DNA of 64,000 nt from Erythrobacter sp. WG (GCF_026586795.1 NZ_JAPFGY010000008.1:1-64000), one strand, 5' to 3'; shown: positions 1 through 8,725, counted from the stretch's first letter. Made by a program: numbers and translations. The notes: generated from the sequence alone by a model not told the origin.

Positions 1-117
1 CGCGGCGCCGGGCATCGCCGCGAGCGCGCGGCGCGCCAGCCGGGCGGCGCGTGCGAGGCCGGTGACGAGCGCTTCGGGATCGGTGGCGGTTGCGGATGGG
101 TCGAAGGCGACGTTCAT
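1..117 (-). CDS. proA: Glutamate-5-semialdehyde dehydrogenase, N-terminal fragment (probable)
   Basis: Only the first 39 residues lie in the window; the gene runs off the left edge. The fragment starts with ATG at 117 and contains LARAARLARRALAAMPGAA, which resembles the N-terminal helix of gamma-glutamyl phosphate reductase (ProA), the second enzyme of proline synthesis from glutamate. The call rests on this short stretch alone and on no catalytic residue, so it is tentative. The gene is divergent from the M23 peptidase gene at 359, with a 241-base gap between them that holds an 8-base inverted repeat (250-257 and 284-291) but no other recognisable element. Confidence 0.5.
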   Translation of the reverse strand, partial: MNVAFDPSATATDPEALVTGLARAARLARRALAAMPGAA

Positions 118-358
118 GCGCGTGTCCTAGCACCGCCCGGAGCACCTGTCAGGCCCGCGCGGCAGCTGCGAATCGGCCGGTCGCGGCCACCCGGCAAGTC
201 CCACCCGATCAAGCGGCGGCCCATGTTGGGCTGCGCACGCAGTTCGTCGCGAATCCTTTTCCGCTCACCTGTGTCAGGAACATAGGATTCGACCGCGCCC
301 GCGCGGCTTGATAGCGGGACCGCCCGTGGGGCAGTCACAACGATAATCGGGGCCGCAT

Positions 359-1531
359 TTGTCAGTGAAACAAACCGCACAGGCGTGGGGGGAACGGCTG
401 CGGCTGTGGTTCCCGGATCGCGAATTCTTCATGCGCGCCGATGGTCAGGTGCGCTTTGTCAGGATTTCCTCCAAGCTCCAGATGCGCATCGCCGCCGGCG
501 TCGTCGCGATGGTTGTCCTGTGGCTCGTCGCGCTCGCTGTCATGGCCTGGAGCCAGTACCGCGCGCAGGCCGACCTTGCCTCCTTTGCTGCGGAAAAGGC
601 GCGGGTCGCCACCGCCAGCGAGCGCCTGAAGGCTTACGGCGGCAACCTCGACAAGGTGGTGGGCGAGCTTCAGGAGCGCCAGGAATTCCTCGAGGAAATG
701 GCGCGGATGCTTCCCGAGGACATGGTCCAGGAAGGCGCGGCGACCGGGACGGTCAGCGATTCCACCGCCGAGGCCGAGGCGACCGTCAAGAAGGTCGGCG
801 CGCTGATCCCGCAGGCGAAGGGCCTCGCCGCGATCGAGGCGCGCCAGCTCGCCTTCGCCGAGCGCCTCACCCGCTTCGCCGATGCCCGCGCGCGCCGCGC
901 CGAGGCGGCGATCCGCAAGCTCAATCTCGATCCCAACCTCCTGAGCCGCAACACGCAGGCCGCGATGGGCGGTCCCTTCGAGGCGATCAAGGGCGCCGAA
1001 GATCCCCGCTTCGAGCGCCTCGGCCTCAGCCTTGCGCGCATGGCGGTGCTCGAACGCGCGATCGACGGCATCCCGCAGGTGGTGCCGGCCAGCGACCAGA
1101 ACATCACCTCGGGCTTCGGCTATCGCCGCGATCCGTTCAACGGGCAGGGCGCGATGCACGCCGGGATCGATTTCAAGGGGGCGGTCGGCTCGCCGATCTT
1201 CGCCGCCGCCGACGGCCGCGTGACCTTTGCCGGACAGAAGTCGGGCTATGGCAACGCGATCGAGATCACCCATGGTAACGGGATGTTGACCCGCTACGCG
1301 CACTTGTCGCGGATCGGTGTCCGGGTCGGCCAGGAGGTCGCCGCCGGAGCGACCATCGGCGGGCTCGGCAGCACCGGGCGCTCGACCGGTCCGCACCTGC
1401 ATTTCGAAGTCCGCATCAATGACCGCGCGGTCAACCCGCGCCCGTTTCTGGAGGCCGCCCCCGATGTTCTCAAGGAAGTCCGCCGAACCGGATCCAACCG
1501 TCCCGTCGCCGCCGCCCGCGCGGCCCGTTAA
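359..1531 (+). CDS. M23 family metallopeptidase (DUF5930 type)
   Basis: Predicted periplasmic peptidoglycan endopeptidase of 390 residues. Residues 1-40 are cytoplasmic and resemble the DUF5930 N-terminus, about 42-64 form one membrane segment, about 70-190 look like coiled coil, and about 255-365 are the LytM/M23 zinc domain. Visible zinc-ligand motifs are HAGID (His267, Asp271) and HLHFE (His346, His348). The first in-frame start is TTG at 359 with GGGG six bases upstream; GTG at 365 is an equally plausible start. The 3' end overlaps the bactofilin gene by 68 bases, so the two are probably co-transcribed. M23 peptidases paired with bactofilins are known to act together in cell-shape control in other Proteobacteria; that role here is inference. 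Confidence 0.88.
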   Translation: MSVKQTAQAWGERLRLWFPDREFFMRADGQVRFVRISSKLQMRIAAGVVAMVVLWLVALAVMAWSQYRAQADLASFAAEKARVATASERLKAYGGNLDKVVGELQERQEFLEEMARMLPEDMVQEGAATGTVSDSTAEAEATVKKVGALIPQAKGLAAIEARQLAFAERLTRFADARARRAEAAIRKLNLDPNLLSRNTQAAMGGPFEAIKGAEDPRFERLGLSLARMAVLERAIDGIPQVVPASDQNITSGFGYRRDPFNGQGAMHAGIDFKGAVGSPIFAAADGRVTFAGQKSGYGNAIEITHGNGMLTRYAHLSRIGVRVGQEVAAGATIGGLGSTGRSTGPHLHFEVRINDRAVNPRPFLEAAPDVLKEVRRTGSNRPVAAARAAR

Positions 1532-1919
1532 CAGGAGCAGCAGCAGCATGGCCAACGGATCGACCTTCTCGGTGATCGGCGCCGACGTGACGATCCGCGG
1601 CGACATCGCCGCCACCGCCGACCTGCATATCGACGGGACCATCGAGGGCGACATCAAGTGCGCTTCGCTGGTGCAGGGCGAGAAGAGCAGCATTTCCGGC
1701 GCTGTCGTTGCGGAAAGCGCGCGGTTGGCGGGCAAGGTGTCGGGCTCGATCACCGCGCGCGAGCTGGTGATCCTCAAGACCGCCCGGATCGAGGGCGACG
1801 TGCATTACGACGCGCTGACCATCGAACAGGGCGCCGAGGTCGACGGCCGTTTCGCCCCCAATGCCCGGCAGGCGGTGAAGGCCGTGCCGAGCGCCCCGCG
1901 CGTCGAGGCGGCAGAGTAA
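1464..1919 (+). CDS. Bactofilin (polymer-forming cytoskeletal protein)
   Basis: A 151-residue bactofilin. The core (about residues 37-135) has the regular short beta-helix repeats of the family: FSVIGADVTIRGDI, HIDGTIEGDI, LVQGEKSSISG, ARIEGDVHYDALTIEQGA. It is flanked by a proline/serine-rich N-tail and a short C-tail. I chose ATG 1464, which gives the usual MFS-type N-terminus and has a GGAG ten bases upstream; a start at ATG 1548 (preceded by AGGAG at 1532) would give only the core. Bactofilins self-assemble into membrane-associated filaments and recruit cell-wall enzymes. The overlapping upstream M23 peptidase is the obvious partner. Confidence 0.9.
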   Translation: MFSRKSAEPDPTVPSPPPARPVNRSSSSMANGSTFSVIGADVTIRGDIAATADLHIDGTIEGDIKCASLVQGEKSSISGAVVAESARLAGKVSGSITARELVILKTARIEGDVHYDALTIEQGAEVDGRFAPNARQAVKAVPSAPRVEAAE

Positions 1920-1929
1920 GCCTGCATCC

Positions 1930-2110
1930 CCCCTCCCGCCTGCGGGAGGGGCCGGGGGTGGGCCCCTTGCTTCTCTAGACCCCCTCCAGCCTCGTCTAAG
2001 TCGGCGCTAGACCCCCTCCAGCCCCCCGTCACCCCGGCGAAAGCTGGCGCTTGGGGCGGGTCAGGGGGGCGCTTTCGGCCCAAAATCCCAGCTTCCGCTG
2101 GGATGACGAT
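1930..2110. repeat. Intergenic palindromic repeats downstream of the bactofilin gene
   Basis: The gap between the convergent bactofilin and acyl-CoA ligase genes is filled with repeats. A GC palindrome of the form CCCTCCCGC-CT-GCGGGAGGG lies at about 1931-1950. A 17-base direct repeat, CTAGACCCCCTCCAGCC, occurs at 1975-1991 and again at 2007-2023. A hairpin TCCCAGC-ttcc-GCTGGGA is at 2086-2103. These resemble the scattered intergenic palindromes common in sphingomonad genomes. The hairpins may also end transcription from both sides, although no clear T-tract is present. Confidence 0.7.
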
Positions 2111-2125
2111 GGCATTGGTCAGGAA

Positions 2126-2141
2126 TGTTTCACGTGAAACA
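2126..2141. promoter_or_regulatory. parS site (outlying copy)
   Basis: Perfect 16-base palindrome TGTTTCACGTGAAACA, the consensus ParB-binding centromere site. It lies ten bases past the end of the acyl-CoA ligase gene, in a convergent intergenic gap about 35 kb from parAB and 45 kb from the predicted oriC. It is identical to the core sites of the 37-40 kb cluster, and the flanking bases extend the palindrome by two on each side. Confidence 0.9.
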
Positions 2142-2150
2142 TTGCGACTG

Positions 2151-3824
2151 TCATAGCACCTCGGCCCGCAGCGTCTTCCTGTCGAGCTTGCCGATCATGG
2201 TCTTGGGCAAGCTTTCGCGCACCACCACCATGTCGACCCGCTCGTGCTTGCCGATGCGGGCGTTGAGCCACGCGGCGAGCTCCTCGCCGGTGGCGCTGGC
2301 GCCTTCGTTGAGAGTGACATAGGCGCGCGGCACCTCGCCGCGGTATGCCTCGGGAACGCCGATCACCAGCGCCTCCTTGACTGCGGGGTGCTCGAGAATC
2401 ACGTCCTCGACGACGCTCGGGAAGACCTTGAAGCCGCCGACGGCGATCATGTCCTTGATGCGGTCGACGATCTCGAGGAAGCCGTCCGCGTCGACCCGCG
2501 CGACGTCGCCGGTGCGCAGGTAGCGCTTGCCCTCGATCGTGACGAAGGTGTCGGCATCGGTCTCCGGACGGTTCCAGTAGCCGCGCATCACCTGGGGGCC
2601 GTGCACCGCCAGCTCACCCGGCTCGCCTGCGGGAGCGAGTTTCGTGTGGTCTTCCTTGTCGAGCAGCACGACCTCGGTCCCGGGGATCAACTGGCCGATC
2701 GTGCCGCGCTTGCGGAACCCGTCATAAGGGTTGGCCGAGACCACCCCGGCGCTCTCGGTGAGGCCATAGCCCTCGCAGATGCGGACACCCGTCACCGCCT
2801 CGAACTTCTCGTGGACGGGTCCGGGCATCGGCGCGCCGCCCGAGATGCAGACCTTGAGGCTCGAAAGATCGGTCTTGGCGAGGTCCGGGTGGTCGAGCAT
2901 CGCCTGGAACATCGTCGGCACGCCGGGAAAGCCGGTGCAGCGGTATTGCTGGATCGTTGCGAGCACCTGCGCGGTCTCGAAGCGCGGCACCATCGCGATC
3001 GACGCGCCGGTGACGCAGGCGTGGTTCAATAATGCGGTGTTGGCAAAGACATGGAAGAAGGGCAGCGCCCCCATGAACACCTCGGCAGTCGGATTGCCGA
3101 AAGGGTTCAATGCGGCAACCTGCTGGGCGTTCACCGAAAGCTGGTCGTGCCCGAGCATCGCCCCCTTGGGCCGCCCGGTGGTGCCGCCGGTGTATTGCAG
3201 CAGGGCGAGGTCGGCAGGTGTGACTTCCACGGAAGGCGGCGTGCCCGCCGGGGTCATCTCCGCCCAGCTCTTCACCGCCGGGCCATGGGCGACCTCGGCA
3301 ATCTGGCTGCGCTTCAACAGCTTGAGCGCCAGTCCCTTGTACCACGGCAGCTGGTCGGCGAGGCTGCCCACCACCAGCGTCTCCAACGCCGATCCCTCGA
3401 GCACCTTGGCGGCCGTCTTGTAGAGCTCCGGCACGTCGAGCGTCACCAGCACGCGGGTGCCGCTGTCGCCGACCTGCCAGCTCAGCTCCTCGACCGAATA
3501 GAGCGGCGAGAAGTTCACCACCACCGCGCCCGCCATCATCGCCCCGTAATAGGCGGCGGCGTAGATCGGCACGTTGGGAAGGAACAGGCCAACGCGGTCG
3601 CCCTTGGCGAGGCCGAGTTTGGCAAGGCCGAGCGCGAAAGCCTGTGCCTGCGCATGAATGTGGCGATAGCTGTAGGTCCGCCCGAGAAAATGCAGGAACG
3701 GCGCATCCGGGTTGCGGCGCAGGGTGCGCTCGAGCATTGCCGGGAGGCTCATCGGCGCGAACGGCGTATCGAGCGGGGTCGGATGGTGATAGGCGGCTGG
3801 GGCGGGCGCGATACTGACAGTCAT
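2151..3824 (-). CDS. Long-chain fatty-acid--CoA ligase (AMP-binding)
   Basis: A 557-residue acyl-CoA synthetase of the ANL superfamily, activating a fatty acid with ATP to acyl-AMP and then acyl-CoA. The phosphate-binding motif YTGGTTGRPKG is at residues 211-221, followed by the A5 motif GYGLTESAGV, the A7 motif RTGDVARVDADGF and the hinge IVDRIKDMI. The start is taken at the M of MTVSIAPAP. The total length is typical of FadD-like ligases. It stands alone on the minus strand, convergent with bactofilin. Chain-length preference cannot be read from the sequence. Confidence 0.88.
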   Translation of the reverse strand: MTVSIAPAPAAYHHPTPLDTPFAPMSLPAMLERTLRRNPDAPFLHFLGRTYSYRHIHAQAQAFALGLAKLGLAKGDRVGLFLPNVPIYAAAYYGAMMAGAVVVNFSPLYSVEELSWQVGDSGTRVLVTLDVPELYKTAAKVLEGSALETLVVGSLADQLPWYKGLALKLLKRSQIAEVAHGPAVKSWAEMTPAGTPPSVEVTPADLALLQYTGGTTGRPKGAMLGHDQLSVNAQQVAALNPFGNPTAEVFMGALPFFHVFANTALLNHACVTGASIAMVPRFETAQVLATIQQYRCTGFPGVPTMFQAMLDHPDLAKTDLSSLKVCISGGAPMPGPVHEKFEAVTGVRICEGYGLTESAGVVSANPYDGFRKRGTIGQLIPGTEVVLLDKEDHTKLAPAGEPGELAVHGPQVMRGYWNRPETDADTFVTIEGKRYLRTGDVARVDADGFLEIVDRIKDMIAVGGFKVFPSVVEDVILEHPAVKEALVIGVPEAYRGEVPRAYVTLNEGASATGEELAAWLNARIGKHERVDMVVVRESLPKTMIGKLDRKTLRAEVL

Positions 3825-4035
3825 GTCAGTAATTCTGGCGCACAATGGCTTGGCGCACAAGCGAAAGTGGCGGAGAGCCGCCTTATTCTAGGCAAGTGGG
3901 ACAGAGCGACTTCGGCCCGCCAACGGACGGGCCGCGAGCGCACGGCGCGAGCCGCAGGTGCACGGAACGAAGCGAAGCGAAGTGGAGGAACAGCGCCGAG
4001 GACGGGGGCGCGGAGGCGCCCCCGCAATCAGAACA

Positions 4036-4770
4036 TCAAATAAACCCGCTCTCGGGGTCGATCTTCTGCTCTTCGGCCTCGGCGGCGCGGCGGCGGGCGA
4101 GCCAGGCTTCGGCCTCGGCTTCCTGCGCGGCCTCGCTCGCGGCCTTGGCCTGCGCGTCACGCTCGGCGCGCAGTTCCTCGATCAGCTTCTCGCGCTCGTT
4201 GCGGTCGCCGCGCACCGGGGCGTCGGCGTCCTCGGTGATCCCGGCGCGCTTGGCGGCCTTGGCGACCATCGCATCGAGCTCGCGCTGCGAGCAGAGCCCG
4301 AGCGTCACCGGGTCCTTGGGCGTGATGTTCTGGATGTTCCAGTGCGAGCGGTCACGGATCGCGCCGATGGTGTTGCGGGTGGTGCCGATCAGCTTGCTGA
4401 TCTGCGCGTCCGACACCTCGGGGTGGTTGCGCAGGATCCAGGCAATGCCGTCGGGCTTGTCCTGACGCTTCGACACGGGGGTATAGCGCGGCCCCTTGGT
4501 GCGCGTCACCTCGACCGGCGCCTTGTGCATCTTGAGCGAATAGGAGGGATCGGCCTGGCCCTTCTCGATCTCGGCCTGGGTGAGCTCGCCCGAATGCACC
4601 GGATCGCGCCCGGTGTACTTGCTGCCCGCGAGATCGTCGGCCATCGCCTGCACCTCGAGGATGTGCAGCCCGCAGAACTCGGCGATCTGCTCGAAGGACA
4701 GCGCGGTGTTGTCCACCAGCCACGTGGCGGTGGCATGGGGCATCAGCGGCTTGGGCTGACTGGTCGCCAT
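4036..4770 (-). CDS. trcR: TrcR-type cell cycle regulator (DUF1013)
   Basis: A 244-residue protein of the alphaproteobacterial DUF1013 family, named cell cycle transcriptional regulator TrcR. The N-terminal part (about 1-165) begins MATSQPKPLMPHATATWLVD and contains the conserved stretches FEQIAEFCGLHILEVQAMAD and IGTTRNTIGAIRDRSHWN, which look like helix-turn-helix-like modules. The C-terminal 60 residues are charged and Ala/Glu-rich, probably coiled coil. ATG 4770 is preceded by GGAGATT. An intrinsic terminator at 4785-4820 separates it from the glycosyltransferase operon, so it has its own promoter. Confidence 0.85.
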   Translation of the reverse strand: MATSQPKPLMPHATATWLVDNTALSFEQIAEFCGLHILEVQAMADDLAGSKYTGRDPVHSGELTQAEIEKGQADPSYSLKMHKAPVEVTRTKGPRYTPVSKRQDKPDGIAWILRNHPEVSDAQISKLIGTTRNTIGAIRDRSHWNIQNITPKDPVTLGLCSQRELDAMVAKAAKRAGITEDADAPVRGDRNEREKLIEELRAERDAQAKAASEAAQEAEAEAWLARRRAAEAEEQKIDPESGFI

Positions 4771-4784
4771 GAGGGGAATCTCCG

Positions 4785-4820
4785 TTGAAAATAGAAGGGC
4801 CGCCCCTTTCGGAGCGGCCT
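4785..4820 (-). terminator. Rho-independent terminator after the glycosyltransferase operon
   Basis: On the minus strand the stem GGCCGCTCC / GGGGCGGCC (one G-T wobble) with tetraloop GAAA is followed by a T-rich run (TTCTATTTT). The plus-strand arms are 4798-4806 and 4811-4819. It lies between the glycosyltransferase stop and the trcR start, and so should end the upstream operon. Confidence 0.8.
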
Positions 4821-4870
4821 CTTGGATTCTCAGATAGGCGAAACCCGGCGAAACGGCAAGCAATGTTGCG

Positions 4871-5992
4871 TCAGAAGGCGAGCGCCGCCCCGAGCGAGAC
4901 GGCCTCTTCCTCCTCCAGCGCGACGAGCCCGGCGAGGAACTGGCGGGTGGCGGATTCCCACGAATAGCTCGCCCCGTAGGTGGCGCAGGCCTTGCGGTCG
5001 CAATAGCGCGCGGCATCGATCGCGCGGGTGAGGTCCTCGGACATGGCGCCGACCCGGTCGGTGAGGATGTCGAGCGGCCCCGCCACCGGGAAGGCGGCGA
5101 CCGGCGTGCCGCAGGCAAGCGCCTCGATCATGACGAGGCCGAAGGTGTCGGTGCGCGAGGGGAAGACGAAGACGTCCGCCCCGGCATAGCAGCCCGCCAG
5201 TTCGACGCCGCTCCGCTTGCCGAGGAACAGCGCGTCGGGGAACCTCGCCTGAAGCGCCGCGCGCGCCGGGCCGTCGCCGACCACCACCTTGGTGCCGGGA
5301 TAGGGCGCCGCGAGGAAGGCCTCGATGTTCTTCTCGACCGCGACCCGCCCGACATAGAGGAGGATCGGCCCGGCGAGCCCGGCATATTCGGGCGGCGGCG
5401 GCGCTTGGGGAGAGAAGCAGGCGAGGTCCACCCCCCGGCTCCAGTGGGTAAGGCGGGTGAGGCCCTGCGCGCGCAGCTGGGCGCGGATCGTCTCGGTGGC
5501 GACCATGATCGTCTCGGCCGGGCGGTGGAACCAGCGGATGTAGGGCCAGAAGACGCTCGCCGGAAGCCCGGTGCGCCGCGCCAGGTAATCGGGGAACTGG
5601 GTGTGATAGGCGGTGGTGAACGGCACCCGGCGGCGCACGCAATAGCGCCGTGCGGCAAAGCCCAGCGGGCCTTCGGTGGCGATGTGCACGGCCTCGGGCT
5701 TGATCCGCGCGAGTTGCCGGCCCACCGCACCCGGAGCGGTGAGCGCGAGGCGGATCTCGGGGTAGGTCGGCGCAGGGATCGAGGGGTAGGTCTCGGGCGA
5801 GATCACGGTGACTTCGTGACCCCAGGAGCGCAGCACCGCGCAGGTGGTAGAGAGCGTGCGCACCACACCGTTGGTCTGCGGGTGCCAGGCATCGGTGACG
5901 ATCGCGATCGATGCCGGGCTGTGCCCGGCGGGAGCGATCGAGGCGGGCGGCGACCCCGCAGCGTCGACTGGGAAGGACGCCCTGCAGCTCAC
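4871..5992 (-). CDS. Glycosyltransferase family 1/GT4
   Basis: A 373-residue GT-B fold glycosyltransferase. The N-terminal donor/acceptor domain holds the motif DAWHPQTNGVVRTL (about 34-47). The C-terminal Rossmann domain has LLYVGRVAVEKN, VVVGDGPAR and the EX7E-type segment DTFGLVMIEAL...GTPVAAFP that binds the nucleotide sugar. The GTG start at 5992 overlaps the stop of the upstream phosphoesterase in a GTGA junction, so the two are translationally coupled. Alphaproteobacterial relatives act on glycolipids or diacylglycerol, but the acceptor cannot be deduced here. Confidence 0.85.
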   Translation of the reverse strand: MSCRASFPVDAAGSPPASIAPAGHSPASIAIVTDAWHPQTNGVVRTLSTTCAVLRSWGHEVTVISPETYPSIPAPTYPEIRLALTAPGAVGRQLARIKPEAVHIATEGPLGFAARRYCVRRRVPFTTAYHTQFPDYLARRTGLPASVFWPYIRWFHRPAETIMVATETIRAQLRAQGLTRLTHWSRGVDLACFSPQAPPPPEYAGLAGPILLYVGRVAVEKNIEAFLAAPYPGTKVVVGDGPARAALQARFPDALFLGKRSGVELAGCYAGADVFVFPSRTDTFGLVMIEALACGTPVAAFPVAGPLDILTDRVGAMSEDLTRAIDAARYCDRKACATYGASYSWESATRQFLAGLVALEEEEAVSLGAALAF

Positions 5993-6897
5993 GCCGCTTC
6001 GCGGGCCCCGTCGTCGCCGCTCTCGGCGAGGGTGTCCTGCGCGGCGGCGCGGCGCTTCATCTCCTCGGGCCAATGGAGGATCTCCATCCGACCGTCATGA
6101 TGCTCGACGAGCGCATTGCAGCCCTCCACCCAGTCACCGTCGTTCCAGTATTCGATGGCGCGGCCATGGTGCTCGAACATCCGGAACTCGGCGGTGTGGA
6201 TATGGCCGCACACCACCCCGTCGACCCCCCGCTCCCCGGCGGCGCGGGCGACGACTTCCTCGTACTTGCCGATGAACTCGACCGCGTTCTTGACCTTGTG
6301 CTTGGCCGCCTTGGACAGCGACCAGTAGGGCAGCCCCAGCCGGCGCCGCACCCCGTTCACCGCCTGGTTCAGGCCCATCATCAGGTGGTAGGCACTGTCG
6401 CCGACGAAGGCGAGCCAGCGGTGCGAGAGCATCACCGCGTCGAACTCGTCGCCGTGCAGCACCATCAGCCGCCGACCGTCGGCGGTGTCGTGGAATGCGG
6501 CGCGGCGGATTTCGATCCCGCCGAAATTGAGGCCGGTGAACTGGCGGAACATCTCGTCATGGTTGCCCGGGATGTAGATCACCCGCGTGCCCCGACGCGC
6601 GCGCTTCATGATCCGCCAGACGATGTCGTTATGGGCGGATGGCCAATAAAACTTCTTCTTCAGCCGCCAGCCATCGATGATGTCGCCGACGAGGTACATC
6701 GTCTCGCTGTCGACATTGTCGAGGAAGTCGATCAGCAGCTCGGCGTTGCAGCCCTTGGTGCCCAGGTGAACGTCGCTGATCCACACCGTGCGGTAGCTGC
6801 GACGGGGGTTGCCTTCGGGCTCGGGCCAGCGCGGGGCGGTGAGCGGAAAGCTTGCGACATTGTCGCCAAGCAGCGTTTCGAGGTCGGCAGCGGTCAT
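5989..6897 (-). CDS. LpxH-like metallophosphoesterase (UDP-2,3-diacylglucosamine diphosphatase family)
   Basis: A 302-residue calcineurin-type phosphoesterase. All metal-binding motifs are present: DVHLG (Asp42, His44), GDIIDGW (Asp72), GNHDE (112-115), HGDEFD (148-153) and a late GHIHTAE. Proteins of this subgroup are annotated UDP-2,3-diacylglucosamine diphosphatase, the lipid A pathway step that releases UMP. In alphaproteobacteria that step is often done by the unrelated LpxI, so the true substrate may be different. Coupling to the downstream glycosyltransferase suggests a joint role in envelope glycolipid synthesis. Confidence 0.8.
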   Translation of the reverse strand: MTAADLETLLGDNVASFPLTAPRWPEPEGNPRRSYRTVWISDVHLGTKGCNAELLIDFLDNVDSETMYLVGDIIDGWRLKKKFYWPSAHNDIVWRIMKRARRGTRVIYIPGNHDEMFRQFTGLNFGGIEIRRAAFHDTADGRRLMVLHGDEFDAVMLSHRWLAFVGDSAYHLMMGLNQAVNGVRRRLGLPYWSLSKAAKHKVKNAVEFIGKYEEVVARAAGERGVDGVVCGHIHTAEFRMFEHHGRAIEYWNDGDWVEGCNALVEHHDGRMEILHWPEEMKRRAAAQDTLAESGDDGAREAA

Positions 6898-6984
6898 CGG
6901 GCAGCCCTTGCATCGTGATTTGCGCTGGGCTTGCGATGACAGCGAATTGTTACACCCGACTCACAGAGCCGTGACGGTTTCAAG

Positions 6985-7614
6985 TCATTGCATTGGCACG
7001 AAACCGGGGAGCGCCTGCATCCGCCCGATCCATGACCGGATATGGGGATAGTCGCTCAGAGCGAAGCCGCCTTCTTCGGCCACGTGCGTGTAGGCGAACA
7101 AGGCGATGTCGGCGAGCGTCGCGGCGTCACCGCAAAAAAAGGCATTGGCGGCAAGATGGCCATCCATCAGCCGCAGCGCCGCGCACCCGGCCATGCGCTT
7201 GGGCATCATCTGCGCGCGCTGTTCGGCCGAAAGCTTCGCCTCGCCCACGAAGGCAAGCCAGAAACGCAGCGTCGCGATGTTGGGCTCGTGATTGTACTGC
7301 TCGAAGAACATCCAGCGCAGCATATCGGCCTGCGCGAAGCGGTCTTCGGGGACAAGCGCCGTGCCATGGGCGAGATACCAGCAGGCGGCGTTGCTCTCGG
7401 GCAAGAAGCGCGCGCCATCGCCGTCACCGATCTGGAGCACGGGAATGCGCCCATTGGCGTTGACCCCGGCCAGAAATTCCGGCGTCCGCGTCTCGCCCTT
7501 CATGATGTCGTAGCCGCGCGTCGCCAGCGGCAGGCCGAGCAGCGCGGCGGTGAGCCTGATCTTGTAGCAGTTGCCGCTGCGGGGATCCTCGTGGAGGATC
7601 AACGTGTCAGCCAC
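6985..7614 (-). CDS. Glutathione S-transferase family protein
   Basis: A 209-residue GST. The N-terminal thioredoxin-like domain has LHEDPRSGNCYKIRL and the glutathione-binding NGRIPVLQI...PESNAACWYL. The C-terminal half is helical with the domain-typical DAATLADIALFAYTHVA. A GTG start at 7614 overlaps the 3' end of the quinone oxidoreductase gene by eight bases, implying an operon. The likely catalytic position is the Ser/Cys pair near residues 14-16; the substrate is unknown. Confidence 0.85.
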   Translation of the reverse strand: MADTLILHEDPRSGNCYKIRLTAALLGLPLATRGYDIMKGETRTPEFLAGVNANGRIPVLQIGDGDGARFLPESNAACWYLAHGTALVPEDRFAQADMLRWMFFEQYNHEPNIATLRFWLAFVGEAKLSAEQRAQMMPKRMAGCAALRLMDGHLAANAFFCGDAATLADIALFAYTHVAEEGGFALSDYPHIRSWIGRMQALPGFVPMQ

Positions 7615-8629
7615 CGGCCACCTCGAGCACGATCTTGCCGATGTGCTCGCCCTGCTCCATCCGCGCGTGGGCGGCGGCGGCCTCGGCGAGGGGGAAGGTC
7701 GCGTCCATGATCGGCGCCAACTCGCCCTCGGTGAACAGCGGCCAGGCGTTCTGCGCGATGTCGTCGGCGAGCGCGGCCTTGAAGGCATCCGAGCGCGGGC
7801 GCAAGGTCGATCCGGTCAGGGTGAGCCGGCGCATCATGATCTGCGCCATGTTGAGTTCGGCGCGCGGGCCGCCCAGCACCGCGATGGTGACGTGCCGCCC
7901 GTCCTCGGCGAGGCATTTGAGGTTCCTCGGCACGTAATCGCCCGAGACCATGTCGAGCACGACATGGACGCCCTTGCCCTCGGTGTGCGCCAGCACCGCC
8001 TCGACGAAATCCTGCTCACGGTAGTTGATCGCGAGATCTGCGCCGATGCGGGTCGCGGCGGCGCATTTGGCGTCATCGCCGCAGGTGACGATCACCTCCA
8101 TGTCGAAGGCCTTGGCGAGGAGGATCGCCGTCGTGCCGATCCCCGAAGTGCCGCCGTGGACCAGCACCGTCTCCCCGTCACGGGCAAGGCCGCGCTCGAA
8201 CAGGTTGTGCCACACGGTGAAGAGCGTCTCCGGGAGCGCCGCAGCCTCGGCCAGCATCATCCCCTCGGGAACGGGCAGGCAGTGCTGCCAATGCGCCGCG
8301 CAATATTCGGCATAGCCGCCCCCCGGGGTCAGCGCGGCGACGACCTGACCGATCATCTCGCGCGGGACTTCGGTGCCGACGGCGACCACCTCGCCCGAAA
8401 CCTCGAGCCCCAGCAGCGGCGATGCGCCGGGTGGCGGCGGATAGAGCCCGGCGCGCTGGAGGCAATCGGGGCGGTTGACCCCGGCATAGGCGACGCGGAT
8501 CAGCACATCGTCGGGGCGCAGGCGCGGCAGGGCCGACGTCTGGAGCCGCAGCACCTCAGGCCCGCCGGGCGCGTCCATCCCGATCGATTGCATGGTGTCC
8601 GGCACTTCAAAGCCGGTGCTTGCGATCAT
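7607..8629 (-). CDS. NAD(P)H-quinone oxidoreductase, PIG3/zeta-crystallin type
   Basis: A 340-residue medium-chain dehydrogenase without zinc ligands. It shows GVNRPDCLQRAGLYPPPPG near the N-terminus, LGLEVSGEV, and the NAD(P)H-binding segment VLVHGGTSGIGTTAILLAKA, which matches the PIG3 subgroup of quinone reductases. The start is taken at ATG 8629 (MIASTGFEVPDTMQ); MQSIGMDAPG twelve residues on is the alternative. It forms a two-gene unit with the overlapping GST gene, a plausible pair for detoxifying quinones or electrophiles. Confidence 0.86.
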   Translation of the reverse strand: MIASTGFEVPDTMQSIGMDAPGGPEVLRLQTSALPRLRPDDVLIRVAYAGVNRPDCLQRAGLYPPPPGASPLLGLEVSGEVVAVGTEVPREMIGQVVAALTPGGGYAEYCAAHWQHCLPVPEGMMLAEAAALPETLFTVWHNLFERGLARDGETVLVHGGTSGIGTTAILLAKAFDMEVIVTCGDDAKCAAATRIGADLAINYREQDFVEAVLAHTEGKGVHVVLDMVSGDYVPRNLKCLAEDGRHVTIAVLGGPRAELNMAQIMMRRLTLTGSTLRPRSDAFKAALADDIAQNAWPLFTEGELAPIMDATFPLAEAAAAHARMEQGEHIGKIVLEVAGG

Positions 8630-8725
8630 CTGTGTTCCCCCGGGGCGCCCCATTAACCACTCTTGCACCGCGATAACCGCCTCGCCGATTGACAGCAAGC
8701 CGCTTGGGGCGGATGCTGCGACGCG

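Noticed and set aside
2125-2322. Short plus-strand frame beginning MFHVKH at the outlying parS
   Set aside because: It lies opposite the end of the acyl-CoA ligase gene; the peptide is simply a translation of parS.
3950-4030. Short GAAGC repeats and GC palindrome between the acyl-CoA ligase and trcR genes
   Set aside because: Three short AAGCG units and a small GC inverted repeat only; no longer structure and no reading frame supports a feature.
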